A stretch of DNA of 64,000 bases. It comes from Croceivirga sp009797885. Lineage in GTDB: Bacteria; Bacteroidota; Bacteroidia; Flavobacteriales; Flavobacteriaceae. Where the stretch lies: contig AP035880.1 of assembly GCA_045866215.1 (NCBI GenBank), positions 2,046,001 through 2,110,000 of the forward strand, written 5' to 3'. The position numbers were made by a program, and so were the translations under genes. The notes below the pieces were generated by a model, which worked only from the letters and a program-made list of their open reading frames with translations, did not search any database and was not told where the DNA came from. Within the stretch, counting starts at the first letter, position 1. Every line of letters begins with the position of its first letter. Shown in pieces: positions 26,718 through 35,862 of this stretch.

Positions 26718-28466
26718 ATGTACAGAACCCATACCTGTGGCGAATTAGGAGCCTCGCATATTGACCAACAGATCGTTTTAAGTGGTTGGATTGCCAAATT
26801 ACGTGATAAAGGCTTTGTGGTCTGGATAGATTTACGCGACCGTTACGGGATAACGCAGCTCGTCTTTGATGAAGAACGAACTCCAAAAGACCTTTTGGAA
26901 CAGGCCCGAAACCTGGGAAGGGAAACTGTACTACAGGTAAAAGGCAAGGTCATTGAACGTGCCTCCAAAAACCCCAATATTCCAACCGGTGCCATAGAAG
27001 TATTGGTCAATGAGCTCACCATTCTCAATGAAGCACTGCTCCCCCCCTTTACCATTGAGGATGAGTCCGACGGTGGGGAAGACCTTCGGATGAAATATCG
27101 CTATTTGGACATTCGTAGGAATCCGGTAAAAAACAACCTCATCTTTAGGCACAAGGTTACCATGGAGGTTCGTAAATATCTGTCCGACCACGGATTCATT
27201 GAGGTGGAAACCCCGTATTTGATCAAATCCACCCCCGAAGGGGCACGTGATTTTTTGGTGCCAAGCCGAATGAACGAAGGCCAATTCTATGCCCTGCCCC
27301 AATCCCCCCAGACCTTTAAACAGTTGCTTATGGTGGGAGGAATGGACAAGTACTTCCAGATAGTAAAGTGTTTTAGGGATGAAGATCTCCGAGCGGACCG
27401 TCAGCCGGAGTTCACCCAGATAGACTGTGAAATGGCCTTTGTGGAACAAGAAGATATTCTGAACACCTTTGAAGGATTGACCAAATACCTGCTTAAGGAA
27501 ACCAAGGGTGTAGTGGTAGGGGATTTCCCCAGAATGACCTATGACGAAGCCATGAAACGATATGGAAATGACAAACCCGATATCCGTTTTGGCATGGAGT
27601 TTGGCGAACTCAATGAAATTTCACAGCACAGGGATTTCAACGTTTTCAATGCCGCCGAATTGGTAGTGGGCATCGCCGTTCCAGGTGCTGCTTCCTACAC
27701 CAGAAAGGAAATTGACAAGCTCATTGATTGGGTAAAACGGCCACAAGTGGGTGCCAAGGGAATGGTCTATGTAAAGTGCAATGAAGACGGTTCCTATAAA
27801 TCCTCCGTCGACAAATTCTATGATCAGGACGATTTGGCCAAATGGGCACTGGCCACTGGAGCCCAGAAAGGGGATTTAATCTGTGTCCTTTCCGGGGAAA
27901 GAAATTCCACAAGAAGCCAACTTAGTGCCTTGCGTATGGAAATGGCGGAACGATTGGGTTTACGAAAACCAGATGAATTTGCCCCGCTTTGGGTCATTGA
28001 CTTCCCTTTATTGGAGTTGGATGAAGAAACAGGACACTACCACGCCATGCACCATCCTTTCACCTCCCCAAAACCTGGTCAATTGGAACTCCTGGATTCC
28101 GATCCCGGGGCGGTGCGGGCCAATGCCTATGATTTGGTGCTGAACGGTAATGAAATTGGGGGTGGTTCCATTCGAATCCACGACAAGGAAACACAGGCCA
28201 TTATGTTTAAGCATTTAGGTTTTACGCCCGAAGAGGCCAGGGCCCAATTCGGCTTTTTAATGGACGCCTTTCAATATGGTGCGCCACCACATGGCGGTAT
28301 TGCCTTTGGTTTAGATCGATTGGTCGCCATTTTAGGTGGCCAGGAAACCATTCGTGACTTTATCGCCTTCCCCAAAAACAATAGTGGTCGGGATGTGATG
28401 ATCGATGCCCCGGCAACAATTGATGGAGCGCAATTGAAGGAGTTACATTTGAAATTGGATTTATAA
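26718..28466 (+). CDS. aspS: Aspartate-tRNA ligase
   Basis: 582 residues, full length for bacterial AspRS. The N-terminal anticodon-binding OB fold (RTHTCGELGASHIDQQIVLS, GWIAKLRDKGFVVWIDLRDR) is followed by class II motif 1, motif 2 (FQIVKCFRDEDLRADRQPEF), the bacterial GAD insertion and motif 3 (GGIAFGLDRLVAILGGQETI). Also present is the flipping-loop and active-site segment IKSTPEGARDFLVPS. It charges tRNA-Asp in the cytoplasm. No Asp/Asn discrimination can be read by eye, so the protein may be discriminating or not. Confidence 0.97.
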   Translation: MYRTHTCGELGASHIDQQIVLSGWIAKLRDKGFVVWIDLRDRYGITQLVFDEERTPKDLLEQARNLGRETVLQVKGKVIERASKNPNIPTGAIEVLVNELTILNEALLPPFTIEDESDGGEDLRMKYRYLDIRRNPVKNNLIFRHKVTMEVRKYLSDHGFIEVETPYLIKSTPEGARDFLVPSRMNEGQFYALPQSPQTFKQLLMVGGMDKYFQIVKCFRDEDLRADRQPEFTQIDCEMAFVEQEDILNTFEGLTKYLLKETKGVVVGDFPRMTYDEAMKRYGNDKPDIRFGMEFGELNEISQHRDFNVFNAAELVVGIAVPGAASYTRKEIDKLIDWVKRPQVGAKGMVYVKCNEDGSYKSSVDKFYDQDDLAKWALATGAQKGDLICVLSGERNSTRSQLSALRMEMAERLGLRKPDEFAPLWVIDFPLLELDEETGHYHAMHHPFTSPKPGQLELLDSDPGAVRANAYDLVLNGNEIGGGSIRIHDKETQAIMFKHLGFTPEEARAQFGFLMDAFQYGAPPHGGIAFGLDRLVAILGGQETIRDFIAFPKNNSGRDVMIDAPATIDGAQLKELHLKLDL

Positions 28467-28487
28467 TGGTCTTTGGACATAAGACCA
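28467..28487 (+). terminator. Hairpin directly after aspS
   Basis: TGGTCTT (28467-28473) pairs with AAGACCA (28481-28487) around a 7-base loop, starting at the base after the aspS stop. There is no T run, so it may be an attenuating or stabilising 3' end rather than a classic terminator. Confidence 0.4.
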
Positions 28488-28566
28488 CCTCCGTGATGGC
28501 ATTTATACAATCGTATTGTTCCGAAGACCTCATGAAGACGTCCAATCCTTACTACCTTTAGTGGAA

Positions 28567-29082
28567 ATGAAAGAATGGGTTAAACTATGGGTGTTTTTGA
28601 CGGTACTGGCAACCGCTCCAAATAGTGGGGCCCAACAAAAACCCAGCGAACTTCTTTACAAAGATCAAGTGGGGTATTTGCCCCCGTCCAATAAAGACCA
28701 TTCCCAGGATTTTATACGGTGCAATCCAAACCTTCCCCTAGGTTTTTATAGTAGTTCAGGACCTTACATCTACAAAGGGAACAAAAGCAAGTTCAGAAAA
28801 TTCATTCTTGAACGTTTCAATAACAATGATTTTGATGACAACGGTATTTTAAATCTCCGCTTTATGATTAATTGTCATGGAGAAGTCGGGGATATTGAGG
28901 TGAATGAATTGGATTATGGTTTTGAAAAAATAACGATGTCCAAAGCCTTGGTGGATAAATTAAAGGAGCTTGCCTTTAAAAAGGAGAATTGGAATTTCAA
29001 TTTGGTGGAAAAGCCAATGGACTACTATATGTATTTACTATTTAGAATTGAAAATGGGAAAGTGGTCGAAATTCTTCCATAG
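28567..29082 (+). CDS. Exported protein of unknown function
   Basis: 171 residues from ATG 28567, giving a signal peptide (LWVFLTVLATAPNSGAQ); an upstream in-frame start adds 17 charged residues in front of it and is less likely. The C-terminal part (NLRFMINCHGEVGDIEVNEL) recalls the beta-alpha-beta pattern of TonB C-terminal-like domains, but the match is weak. Its 3' end overlaps the next gene by 29 bases, so the two are coupled. A near -7 element (TACCTTTA, 28552-28559) lies 7 bases before the ATG. Confidence 0.65.
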   Translation: MKEWVKLWVFLTVLATAPNSGAQQKPSELLYKDQVGYLPPSNKDHSQDFIRCNPNLPLGFYSSSGPYIYKGNKSKFRKFILERFNNNDFDDNGILNLRFMINCHGEVGDIEVNELDYGFEKITMSKALVDKLKELAFKKENWNFNLVEKPMDYYMYLLFRIENGKVVEILP

Positions 29083-29878
29083 TCTTTCAGTTGTATTGAT
29101 GGTCTCATGCCATGGACAGAAAAGCACTGAAAAACTAAATCACACAAAAGAGGCCGATTCCATCTTCAATCTGGACAAAAAACTTTTTCAAGGGTCAAAG
29201 GAAAGTCAGCAAATACTTCAGAAAGTAATTCAGGTCGATTCAACCCATGACGACGCCCTAAGGGAAATTTCCGTCCCCTTTCTAAAAAGGGGCATGCCTT
29301 ACGAATGGAAACCGCTTTATGAAAAGGCCGTAAAACAAGACCCTCAGACATGGGTTCCCATGCGCGGATATCTTTATCTTCTCTTTTATCGCGATTACAA
29401 AAAAGCCATCGCGGACTTCAACGCTTCGGATACCCTGACCCCCCATTTGGATTACCCCCAGGGGCATAGTGTGGACTACTGGCGGGGCATTGCCTATCTG
29501 GGGCTTAAAGATTACGAGGCCGCTATACACTACTGGAACAAGCATATCAAAAAAGAATCCGAAGCATCTGGTGAGGATTGGGTTGAACTGGAAGCATTTT
29601 TGTACCGTGGCATTGTTTTTTATGAAATGGGCGAATTCCAAAAAGCAATCGCCAATTTTCAAAAGATAAAGGACTATTTTAAACACTCTGCCGAGTCAAA
29701 ATACTATTGGGCCAAGTGTTTGCTGGCCTTGGGCAAAAAAGAAGAAGCAATACCGTTGTTGAACGAGGCCCTGGCAGATTATAAAAACAAATTACGGCTT
29801 TCCCATAACTATGTGGAAATGCCCTATCAAATTTACTTATCGGATATTGAGGAATTAAAATCCTCCTTATTGCCTTAA
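29054..29878 (+). CDS. TPR-repeat lipoprotein
   Basis: 274 residues from ATG 29054, which gives a lipoprotein signal (FFHSLSVVLMVSCHGQKSTE). The body holds tetratricopeptide repeats: YLYLLFYRDYKKAIADFNAS, WRGIAYLGLKDYEAAIHYWN, YRGIVFYEMGEFQKAIANFQ, YWAKCLLALGKKEEAIPLLN. It probably acts as an envelope scaffold. An earlier in-frame start at 28970 lies deep in the preceding gene and lacks the signal. Together with the exported protein before it, it looks like a two-gene unit of unknown role. Confidence 0.8.
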   Translation: MGKWSKFFHSLSVVLMVSCHGQKSTEKLNHTKEADSIFNLDKKLFQGSKESQQILQKVIQVDSTHDDALREISVPFLKRGMPYEWKPLYEKAVKQDPQTWVPMRGYLYLLFYRDYKKAIADFNASDTLTPHLDYPQGHSVDYWRGIAYLGLKDYEAAIHYWNKHIKKESEASGEDWVELEAFLYRGIVFYEMGEFQKAIANFQKIKDYFKHSAESKYYWAKCLLALGKKEEAIPLLNEALADYKNKLRLSHNYVEMPYQIYLSDIEELKSSLLP

Positions 29879-29904
29879 TTTTACCAATTTATAACCGGGT
29901 AAAC

Positions 29905-31683
29905 GTGCCAAACCTGAAAATACTCCTCCGAAAATTCCTCAAATGGCGATACAGAAATATCTCCAACAAGACCTTTATACAGATTATGAGCGTTTTGGTA
30001 GGCTTTTTGGCAGGATTGGTTGCCGTCACCTTAAAAAACCTCACCTATTTTATTGAGGCCCTTCTTGAAAAAGGGATCAGTATCTCCCAAAACCAATTGT
30101 ATTTTATCCTGCCCGTTATAGGGCTTGCTTTGGTGTATCTATATGTGAAGTTTATCCATAAACACCCCTTGGGACATGCCATTTCCTCCATTTTGTTCTC
30201 CCTGTCCAAAAACAAGGGCCTGTTGGACATCAAAAAAATATACTCCCCTTTAATTGCCGCTCCCTTGACCGTTGGGTTTGGAGGTTCTGTTGGGTTGTTG
30301 GGCCCTGCAATTGAATCCGGAGCCGCCGTAAGCTCAAACCTGAGCCGATTTTTCCATATTGAGGCAAAGACCCGCTCCCTCTTGATTGCCTGTGCATCTG
30401 CAGGGGCCATAGCCTCCATTTTCCAGTCCCCCATAGCAGCCATTATTTTTGCCGTTGAGGTCTTTAGTTTGGACCTGACCATGTTATCCGTGTTGCCCCT
30501 GTTATTGGCATCCATATCCGGAGTGCTTACCTCCTATTTTTTTCTGGGGAACGAAACCCTGTTCAATTTTTCACTTTCAGAAGGGTTCCGTCTCGAGGAC
30601 ACGCTTTTCTACATTGTTTTGGGATTGGGCACGGGAATTGCCTCCGTGTATTTTACAAAAATGTACTTCTGGATCCTTTCATTGTTCAAACCTTTTAAAA
30701 GTCCAAAATACAAGCTTTTGATCGGGGGGATTGCCATTGGTGCCATGCTGTACGTTATTCCACCGCTTTATGGGGAGGGCTTTGGGTTTATCAATGATCT
30801 GTTGGACGGAAGGGCATTGATAGCCTTGGGGAACACCCCCTTCAATGATTATTTGGACAACATTTGGGTCGTAATTGCCCTGCTTTTCGGTATTACCATT
30901 TTTAAGGCCATAGCCATGACCACCACTTTTGCGGCCGGCGGTGCGGGAGGGGTGTTTATCCCTACCATGGTCATGGGCAGTGCCCTGGGCAATGTGGTAG
31001 CCAAAATCATCAATAACATCGGTTTTGGTTTTCAGGTCAATGAGAGCAATTTTACCCTAATTGGTATGGCTGGCCTAATTGCCGGGGTCATCCACGCCCC
31101 GTTGACCGCAATCTTTTTAATTGCGGAAATAACCGGTGGATATCAACTCTTTGTTCCCCTAATGATTACGGCCTCCATATCATACCTCATTACCAAAAAC
31201 ACCTTGGACTATACCATTTACACCAAGGAACTGGCGGCAAAAGGGGAACTGTTGACCCACAATAAGGATGAGGCCGTACTCACATTGATGCAACTGGATG
31301 ACGTGATTGAAACCAACTTCAAATCCGTACATCCCGAAATGACCTTGGGGGAAATGTTGCACGAATCGGTTTCCAAATCCAATCGAAATATTTTTCCGGT
31401 ACTTGTTGAAAAGCGAATGGTGGGTGTTGTGCTGCTGGATGATATTAGGGAGTTTATGTTTGATACCAAAAAACATGATAGCACCTTTGTAAAGGATTAT
31501 ATGCACCGGGCCCCAGAATTTATCTTTTACAAAACGGACAGTATGAAACAGGTAATGCAAAAATTTCAGGATAGTGGTGCCTGGAACCTTCCTGTTATCA
31601 AAGAGGACGAATACCTGGGATTTGTTTCCAAATCAAAGCTATTGACGGCCTACAGAAGAAAATTGATCACTTATACGCGTTAA
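29905..31683 (+). CDS. CLC family chloride channel/antiporter with CBS domains, gating Glu replaced
   Basis: 592 residues, GTG start. Ten or more membrane helices of the CLC fold are followed by a cytoplasmic CBS pair (about residues 455-590; MHRAPEFIFYKTDSMKQVMQ). The helix-N motif AAGGAGGVFIPTMVMGSALG is intact. The GREGP-type motif, whose Glu is the proton and gating residue of CLC exchangers, reads GGSVGLLGPAIESGAA, so that Glu is Leu132 here. The GSGIP-like segment is also divergent (LGHAISSILF). The protein may therefore be a passive channel or carry another anion. It is followed directly by a small membrane protein (2-base gap). Confidence 0.9.
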   Translation: MPNLKILLRKFLKWRYRNISNKTFIQIMSVLVGFLAGLVAVTLKNLTYFIEALLEKGISISQNQLYFILPVIGLALVYLYVKFIHKHPLGHAISSILFSLSKNKGLLDIKKIYSPLIAAPLTVGFGGSVGLLGPAIESGAAVSSNLSRFFHIEAKTRSLLIACASAGAIASIFQSPIAAIIFAVEVFSLDLTMLSVLPLLLASISGVLTSYFFLGNETLFNFSLSEGFRLEDTLFYIVLGLGTGIASVYFTKMYFWILSLFKPFKSPKYKLLIGGIAIGAMLYVIPPLYGEGFGFINDLLDGRALIALGNTPFNDYLDNIWVVIALLFGITIFKAIAMTTTFAAGGAGGVFIPTMVMGSALGNVVAKIINNIGFGFQVNESNFTLIGMAGLIAGVIHAPLTAIFLIAEITGGYQLFVPLMITASISYLITKNTLDYTIYTKELAAKGELLTHNKDEAVLTLMQLDDVIETNFKSVHPEMTLGEMLHESVSKSNRNIFPVLVEKRMVGVVLLDDIREFMFDTKKHDSTFVKDYMHRAPEFIFYKTDSMKQVMQKFQDSGAWNLPVIKEDEYLGFVSKSKLLTAYRRKLITYTR

Positions 31684-31684
31684 A

Positions 31685-31942
31685 ATGAAATTGAAATATC
31701 TGATAGTGGCCATCGTTTTGGCTTCTTTTGGCTCCATTATTTATGGCTTTCATATAAAACCCGATGCGAACGCCTTGGGAAACAAATTCATTGGTTTTGG
31801 CACCCTTGGGCTATTTTTGGTTGCCATGCCCCTATTTCTCTACAAGGAAAGCAAGGGTAAAAAAATGAAGGATTATATGTTAACCGAAGAAAACATTAGA
31901 AAAATGCGAAAGAAAGAGCAGAAAAAAGATAAAAATCAATAA
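31685..31942 (+). CDS. Small two-helix membrane protein
   Basis: 85 residues: helix one LKYLIVAIVLASFGSIIYGF, helix two FIGFGTLGLFLVAMPLFLY, then a highly basic tail (KMRKKEQKKDKNQ). No named family is recognised. It begins one base after the CLC stop codon, so co-translation and a supporting role for the CLC protein are plausible but unproven. Confidence 0.75.
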   Translation: MKLKYLIVAIVLASFGSIIYGFHIKPDANALGNKFIGFGTLGLFLVAMPLFLYKESKGKKMKDYMLTEENIRKMRKKEQKKDKNQ

Positions 31943-32022
31943 TTTTTAGATTATTTAAATTCAATTTAAACCATTCTATTACAAAAGGATTACTTTCGCA
32001 CTTTAACACATTACTATTTCTA

Positions 32023-32214
32023 ATGACTGGTACAGTAAAATTTTTCAATGAGTCCAAGGGTTATGGATTTATTACCAACGATGAAACAGGCAAGGACATT
32101 TTTGTTCATGTAACAGCACTCAACGGTTTACAGTTGAATGATGGTGACAAGGTAGAATATGTAGAAGAAGAAGGAAGAAAAGGTTTGGTAGCCGGACAGG
32201 TCCAAATTATTTGA
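32023..32214 (+). CDS. Cold-shock-like RNA chaperone
   Basis: 63 residues, a single cold-shock domain. The RNP1 motif KGYGFITND and RNP2 motif KDIFVHVTAL are present. It begins MTGTVKFFNESKGYGF, as in Bacteroidota CspA-like proteins, and binds single-stranded RNA or DNA. A near -7 element (TACTTTCG, 31991-31998) lies 24 bases before the ATG, so the leader is short compared with the long regulated leaders of enterobacterial cspA. A strong terminator follows. Confidence 0.95.
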   Translation: MTGTVKFFNESKGYGFITNDETGKDIFVHVTALNGLQLNDGDKVEYVEEEGRKGLVAGQVQII

Positions 32215-32244
32215 TCGTAATATTTTATTTTGAGTACGCATTCG

Positions 32245-32270
32245 CCCGAGCTGTTTGCTCGGGTTTTTTT
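32245..32270 (+). terminator. Intrinsic terminator after the cold-shock gene
   Basis: CCCGAGC pairs with GCTCGGG around TGTTT, followed by TTTTTTT. It is a textbook terminator about 30 bases after the stop. Confidence 0.92.
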
Positions 32271-32366
32271 GTAACTAATATCCGATGGATCCACTTAATT
32301 TAACATCTGTTCGAAGTAAACAGCATTCAAAAGAGTTGAATTAATTAATCATTTGGATTATATCTG

Positions 32367-32447
32367 TGTCATGTCGACAGAGCGAAGTATGAGCGACGAG
32401 ACATCTCGCGTAATGAGATTCCTCCTCGTTCCTCGTTCGGAATGACA
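32367..32447. repeat. Interspersed intergenic repeat-like element, TGTCAT...ATGACA ends
   Basis: An 81-base block starts TGTCATGTCGACAG and ends CGTTCGGAATGACA, so the outer 6 bases are inverted copies. It holds an internal hairpin (ATCTC GCGTAAT GAGAT) and CG-rich motifs unlike the surrounding AT-rich spacer. Blocks of this wording (TTCGGAATGACA) are scattered in many Flavobacteriaceae genomes. No coding role is expected. It sits in the 290-base spacer between the cold-shock gene and tadA. Confidence 0.6.
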
Positions 32448-32507
32448 GGGTTTCTTCATTAAAACACTTTAATACGGATGATCGATTTCCAATAAATCGA
32501 ACGGACG

Positions 32508-32957
32508 TTAATTCAGATTTCTTTTTTGGATAAAAAAGCGTTTTAGCAATTCCGCTGATTCCAACTCCATAATTCCACTGACCACTTCGGTTTTGGGATG
32601 AAGTGTTGTTCCCATGACACCAAAACCCCTTTCCAAATCCCTTGCCCCGTACACCAATTTGGAAATCTGGCTCCAATACAAGGCCCCGGCACACATCTGG
32701 CAGGGCTCCAAGGTTACGTACATTGTACATCCAGTGAGGTACTTACCCCCTAAAAAATTGGAAGCCGCCGTTATGGCCTGCATTTCGGCATGTGCGGTTA
32801 CATCATGCAATTTCTCCGTTAAATTATGCGCCCGGCCTATAATTCGATTGTTGATCACAACCACGGCACCCACGGGCACCTCACCATTTTCAAAAGCGGT
32901 TTCGGCCTCTTGCAGCGCCTTTTTCATAAAATAATTGTCGTCAAATGGGTTTTTCAT
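32508..32957 (-). CDS. tadA: tRNA adenosine(34) deaminase
   Basis: 149 residues of the cytidine/deoxycytidylate deaminase fold. The zinc site is complete: the HAE catalytic motif in DVTAHAEMQAI and the PCxxC motif in VTLEPCQMCAGALYWS. The overall length and AVVVINNRIIGRAHN fit TadA, which converts A34 to inosine in tRNA-Arg(ACG); guanine deaminases share the fold, so the specific assignment is likely but not certain. It is divergent from dxs. Confidence 0.9.
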   Translation of the reverse strand: MKNPFDDNYFMKKALQEAETAFENGEVPVGAVVVINNRIIGRAHNLTEKLHDVTAHAEMQAITAASNFLGGKYLTGCTMYVTLEPCQMCAGALYWSQISKLVYGARDLERGFGVMGTTLHPKTEVVSGIMELESAELLKRFFIQKRNLN

Positions 32958-32964
32958 AGTAGCT

Positions 32965-33000
32965 ATTACCTACATCCAAATCTACAAATGAATAGGTAAT
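32965..33000. promoter_or_regulatory. tadA -7 element within an inverted repeat in the tadA/dxs spacer
   Basis: ATTACCTA (32965-32972) and TAGGTAAT (32993-33000) are perfect 8-base inverted arms with a 20-base spacer. Between them, on the minus strand, TAGATTTG (32984-32977) is a perfect TAnnTTTG -7 element 19 bases before the tadA start. The repeat may bind a regulator acting on both divergent genes. Confidence 0.45.
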
Positions 33001-33032
33001 AAAGACTTCATATTAGGTATTTTTACAGCTTC

Positions 33033-34799
33033 ATGGAATCCATATTATCAGATATCAACTCACTGGGCGATTTAAGGAAGTTATCTTTAGCCGATTTAAC
33101 CACAACTGCGAAAGAGCTCCGGGAGTTCATCATCAATATTGTGGCCACCAAGGAAGGTCATCTGGGCGCCAGTTTGGGCGTAGTGGAACTGACCATTGCC
33201 CTTCATTATGTTTTTGACACTCCAAATGACAAGTTAATTTGGGACGTGGGGCACCAGGCTTACGGACATAAGATATTGACCGGGCGAAAAAACCTTTTTG
33301 ACACCAATCGGCAATTGGGAGGGATCAGTGGGTTCCCCAAAAGAAGTGAAAGTCCCTATGATGATTTTGGTACGGGGCACAGTTCAACATCAATTTCCGC
33401 CATCTTGGGAATGGCCTTGGCCTCAAAAATCAACGGGGAAAAGGATAGACAGCACATTGCAGTCATTGGGGATGCCTCCATAGCCAGTGGTATGGCCTTT
33501 GAAGGATTGAACCATTTGGGCGTTACCGATGCCAATGTCTTGATCGTACTCAATGATAATGCCATTGGTATTGACCCAAGTGTGGGGGCGTTAAAAAAGT
33601 ACCTGACCAACGTTAAAAAGGGAACCGCCAAAGACGAAAATATTTTTGAATGTTTGAACCTGAATTACTCGGGACCCATTGATGGGCATGACCTGGAAGC
33701 ACTAATCCAGGAACTGGAACGACTTAAAACCATAAAAGGCCCGCGCCTATTGCATATTAGTACCCTTAAGGGAAAAGGGTTGAAACAGGCGGAGGAAAAT
33801 CAGGTCGTGTACCATGCCCCGGGTAGGTTTGATGCAAAAACCGGAAAGCAGATCATCAAAAAAAGGGAAGCGCAACCTCCAAAGTTCCAGGATGTTTTTG
33901 GGCGTACCTTGGTTGAACTGGCCAGGGAGAACAAAAAGATAGTGGGCATAACCCCGGCTATGCCCACCGGAAGTTCCCTTAAATTTATGATGGAGGAAAT
34001 CCCGGAAAGGGCATTTGACGTTGGCATTGCCGAACAGCATGCCGTAACCTTGGCTGCGGGAATGGTCATTGGGGGATCCATCCCTTTTTGCAATATCTAT
34101 TCCACCTTTTTGCAACGGGCCTATGACCAGGTAATCCATGATGTGGCCCTACAGAATATTCCCGTCATTTTCTGTTTGGACCGCGCAGGTTTGGTGGGAC
34201 AGGATGGGCCTACCCATCATGGGGTCTTTGATCTGGCCTATTTGCGTTGCATTCCAAATATGCTGGTTTTTTCGCCAATGAACGAAATGGAATTGCGAAA
34301 TATGATGTTCACGGCCCAAAAGGGTTTACAACAGCCCATTGCCATTCGCTATCCAAGGGGACGCGGGAACACCCTAAACTGGGAGCAACCCTTTGAGGAG
34401 ATTGAAATTGGCACCGGGAAAACACTAAAAAAAGGGAATAAGGTGGCTTTTTTGACCCTGGGGCCCATAGGTCACCAAATAAAGAAACTGATCGCAGAAC
34501 ATCATTCACCGGAACTATTTGGCCATTATGATATGCGATTTGTAAAACCTTTGGATGTTAAACTGCTCCATACCATTTTTGAAGAATACCAGCATATCAT
34601 AACTTTGGAAGATGGTTGCCAGATAGGAGGTTTTGGGTCGGCGATAATAGAATTTGCCAATGAAAACAACTATCAAAGAACAATAAAGGTATTTGCCGTC
34701 CCAGATACGTTTATTGAGCATGGCACGATACCAGAATTGCATGATATTTGTGCTTTGAACGAGAAACATATTACCACATACCTTGAACAAATCGTATAA
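33033..34799 (+). CDS. dxs: 1-deoxy-D-xylulose-5-phosphate synthase
   Basis: 588 residues, slightly shorter than the 620 of the E. coli enzyme. The substrate-binding N-terminus (KEGHLGASLGVVELTIALHY, then IWDVGHQAYGHKILTGR) is typical, as are the thiamine diphosphate motif from GDASIASGMAFEGLNHLG to NDNAIG, the catalytic Glu segment DVGIAEQHAVTLAAGMV, and RAGLVGQDGPTHHGVFDLAY. It makes DXP from pyruvate and glyceraldehyde 3-phosphate, the first step of the MEP isoprenoid route that feeds carotenoids and quinones. Its 3' end overlaps the DUF3078 gene by 17 bases. Confidence 0.96.
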   Translation: MESILSDINSLGDLRKLSLADLTTTAKELREFIINIVATKEGHLGASLGVVELTIALHYVFDTPNDKLIWDVGHQAYGHKILTGRKNLFDTNRQLGGISGFPKRSESPYDDFGTGHSSTSISAILGMALASKINGEKDRQHIAVIGDASIASGMAFEGLNHLGVTDANVLIVLNDNAIGIDPSVGALKKYLTNVKKGTAKDENIFECLNLNYSGPIDGHDLEALIQELERLKTIKGPRLLHISTLKGKGLKQAEENQVVYHAPGRFDAKTGKQIIKKREAQPPKFQDVFGRTLVELARENKKIVGITPAMPTGSSLKFMMEEIPERAFDVGIAEQHAVTLAAGMVIGGSIPFCNIYSTFLQRAYDQVIHDVALQNIPVIFCLDRAGLVGQDGPTHHGVFDLAYLRCIPNMLVFSPMNEMELRNMMFTAQKGLQQPIAIRYPRGRGNTLNWEQPFEEIEIGTGKTLKKGNKVAFLTLGPIGHQIKKLIAEHHSPELFGHYDMRFVKPLDVKLLHTIFEEYQHIITLEDGCQIGGFGSAIIEFANENNYQRTIKVFAVPDTFIEHGTIPELHDICALNEKHITTYLEQIV

Positions 34800-35862
34800 G
34801 TTTTTCCTCTTTGTCGCTATCTGCTGTTCCCATGTGGTCTTTGGACAGCGTACCCAGGATACCGTAAAAGATTCCCTCAGCCAAAAGTCGGACACCACAA
34901 AAATAGATACCATTGTAATCCGATGGAAAAAAACCAAGTTGAAAATCAATGCTCTTGGGGTTCGTCGTATCGCACCAAAAACAGGATTGAACAAAACCAA
35001 GGCATTCACCGAAAAGCCAAAAAAGTTTGTCCCCCCCACCTTTTGGTTAAAGCAAAACAATCTTGGCCTCAATATCAATGAAGTAGCTTTTGTGAATTGG
35101 AATGCCGGTGGGGACAACTCCATTTCCGCTTTGGCCAATCTGGCTTTTGTTCGAAATTATAAATTTCGATACCTCACTTGGGAGAATGAACTTCGTTTTA
35201 GGTATGGTATCAATGCCCAGGAAGGAAGATCATTGCGAAAAACAGAGGACCTGATCCGTTTCACATCCACTTTTGGTTTTCGAAAAGACACCTTGAGCAA
35301 CTGGTTCTACTCTGCCAAGGCCAAGTTCAATACACAATTTTCCAATGGTTTCAATTACCCGGACAGGGAAACCCCCATTTCCCGGTTTATGGCCCCCGGT
35401 TATCTTTTCTTTGGAGCAGGAACCTCTTATATAAAACCGGACAATTCCCTTAACATCTATATATCGCCGACCACGCTAAAGGCCACCTTTGTATTGGACC
35501 AGGCACTGGCGGACAATGGAGCTTTTGGGGTCACCCCCGGGAACAATTCCTTTATCGAATTTGGTTTTTTATTGACACAGACCTGGCAAACCGAAGTCTT
35601 TAAAAATGTACAGATGAACCATCGCATCAATCTGTATACGGACTATTTAAGAAGCTTTGGAAATGTGGACATGGACTGGGAACTCAATTTTCAGTTTAAG
35701 GTCAATGAATATATCAGTGCGAATATAGGGACGCATGTCATTTACGACGACGACATTAAGTTTGACCAGGTGGTAAATGATGCAGGGGATGTCATCGATC
35801 CCGGCATACCAAGAATACAATTCAAACAGGCACTGGGACTTGGCCTGGGGTATAGTTTTTAA
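34783..35862 (+). CDS. DUF3078 family outer-membrane protein
   Basis: 359 residues from TTG 34783, starting inside the end of dxs, which gives a signal peptide (YKFFLFVAICCSHVVFGQR). After a charged linker comes a beta-rich domain with DUF3078 wording: FWLKQNNLGLNINEVAFVNW, then NAGGDNSISALANLAFVRNY and LTWENELRFRYGINAQEGRS. Alternating strands to a terminal SF dipeptide (LGLGLGYSF) suggest a barrel in the outer membrane. Function is unknown. It converges on dgt with overlapping stop codons. Confidence 0.88.
   Translation: MNKSYKFFLFVAICCSHVVFGQRTQDTVKDSLSQKSDTTKIDTIVIRWKKTKLKINALGVRRIAPKTGLNKTKAFTEKPKKFVPPTFWLKQNNLGLNINEVAFVNWNAGGDNSISALANLAFVRNYKFRYLTWENELRFRYGINAQEGRSLRKTEDLIRFTSTFGFRKDTLSNWFYSAKAKFNTQFSNGFNYPDRETPISRFMAPGYLFFGAGTSYIKPDNSLNIYISPTTLKATFVLDQALADNGAFGVTPGNNSFIEFGFLLTQTWQTEVFKNVQMNHRINLYTDYLRSFGNVDMDWELNFQFKVNEYISANIGTHVIYDDDIKFDQVVNDAGDVIDPGIPRIQFKQALGLGLGYSF

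Noticed and set aside
34515..35138. Minus-strand ORF of 207 residues across the dxs/DUF3078 junction
   Set aside because: Lies antisense to two well-supported genes and has no domain.
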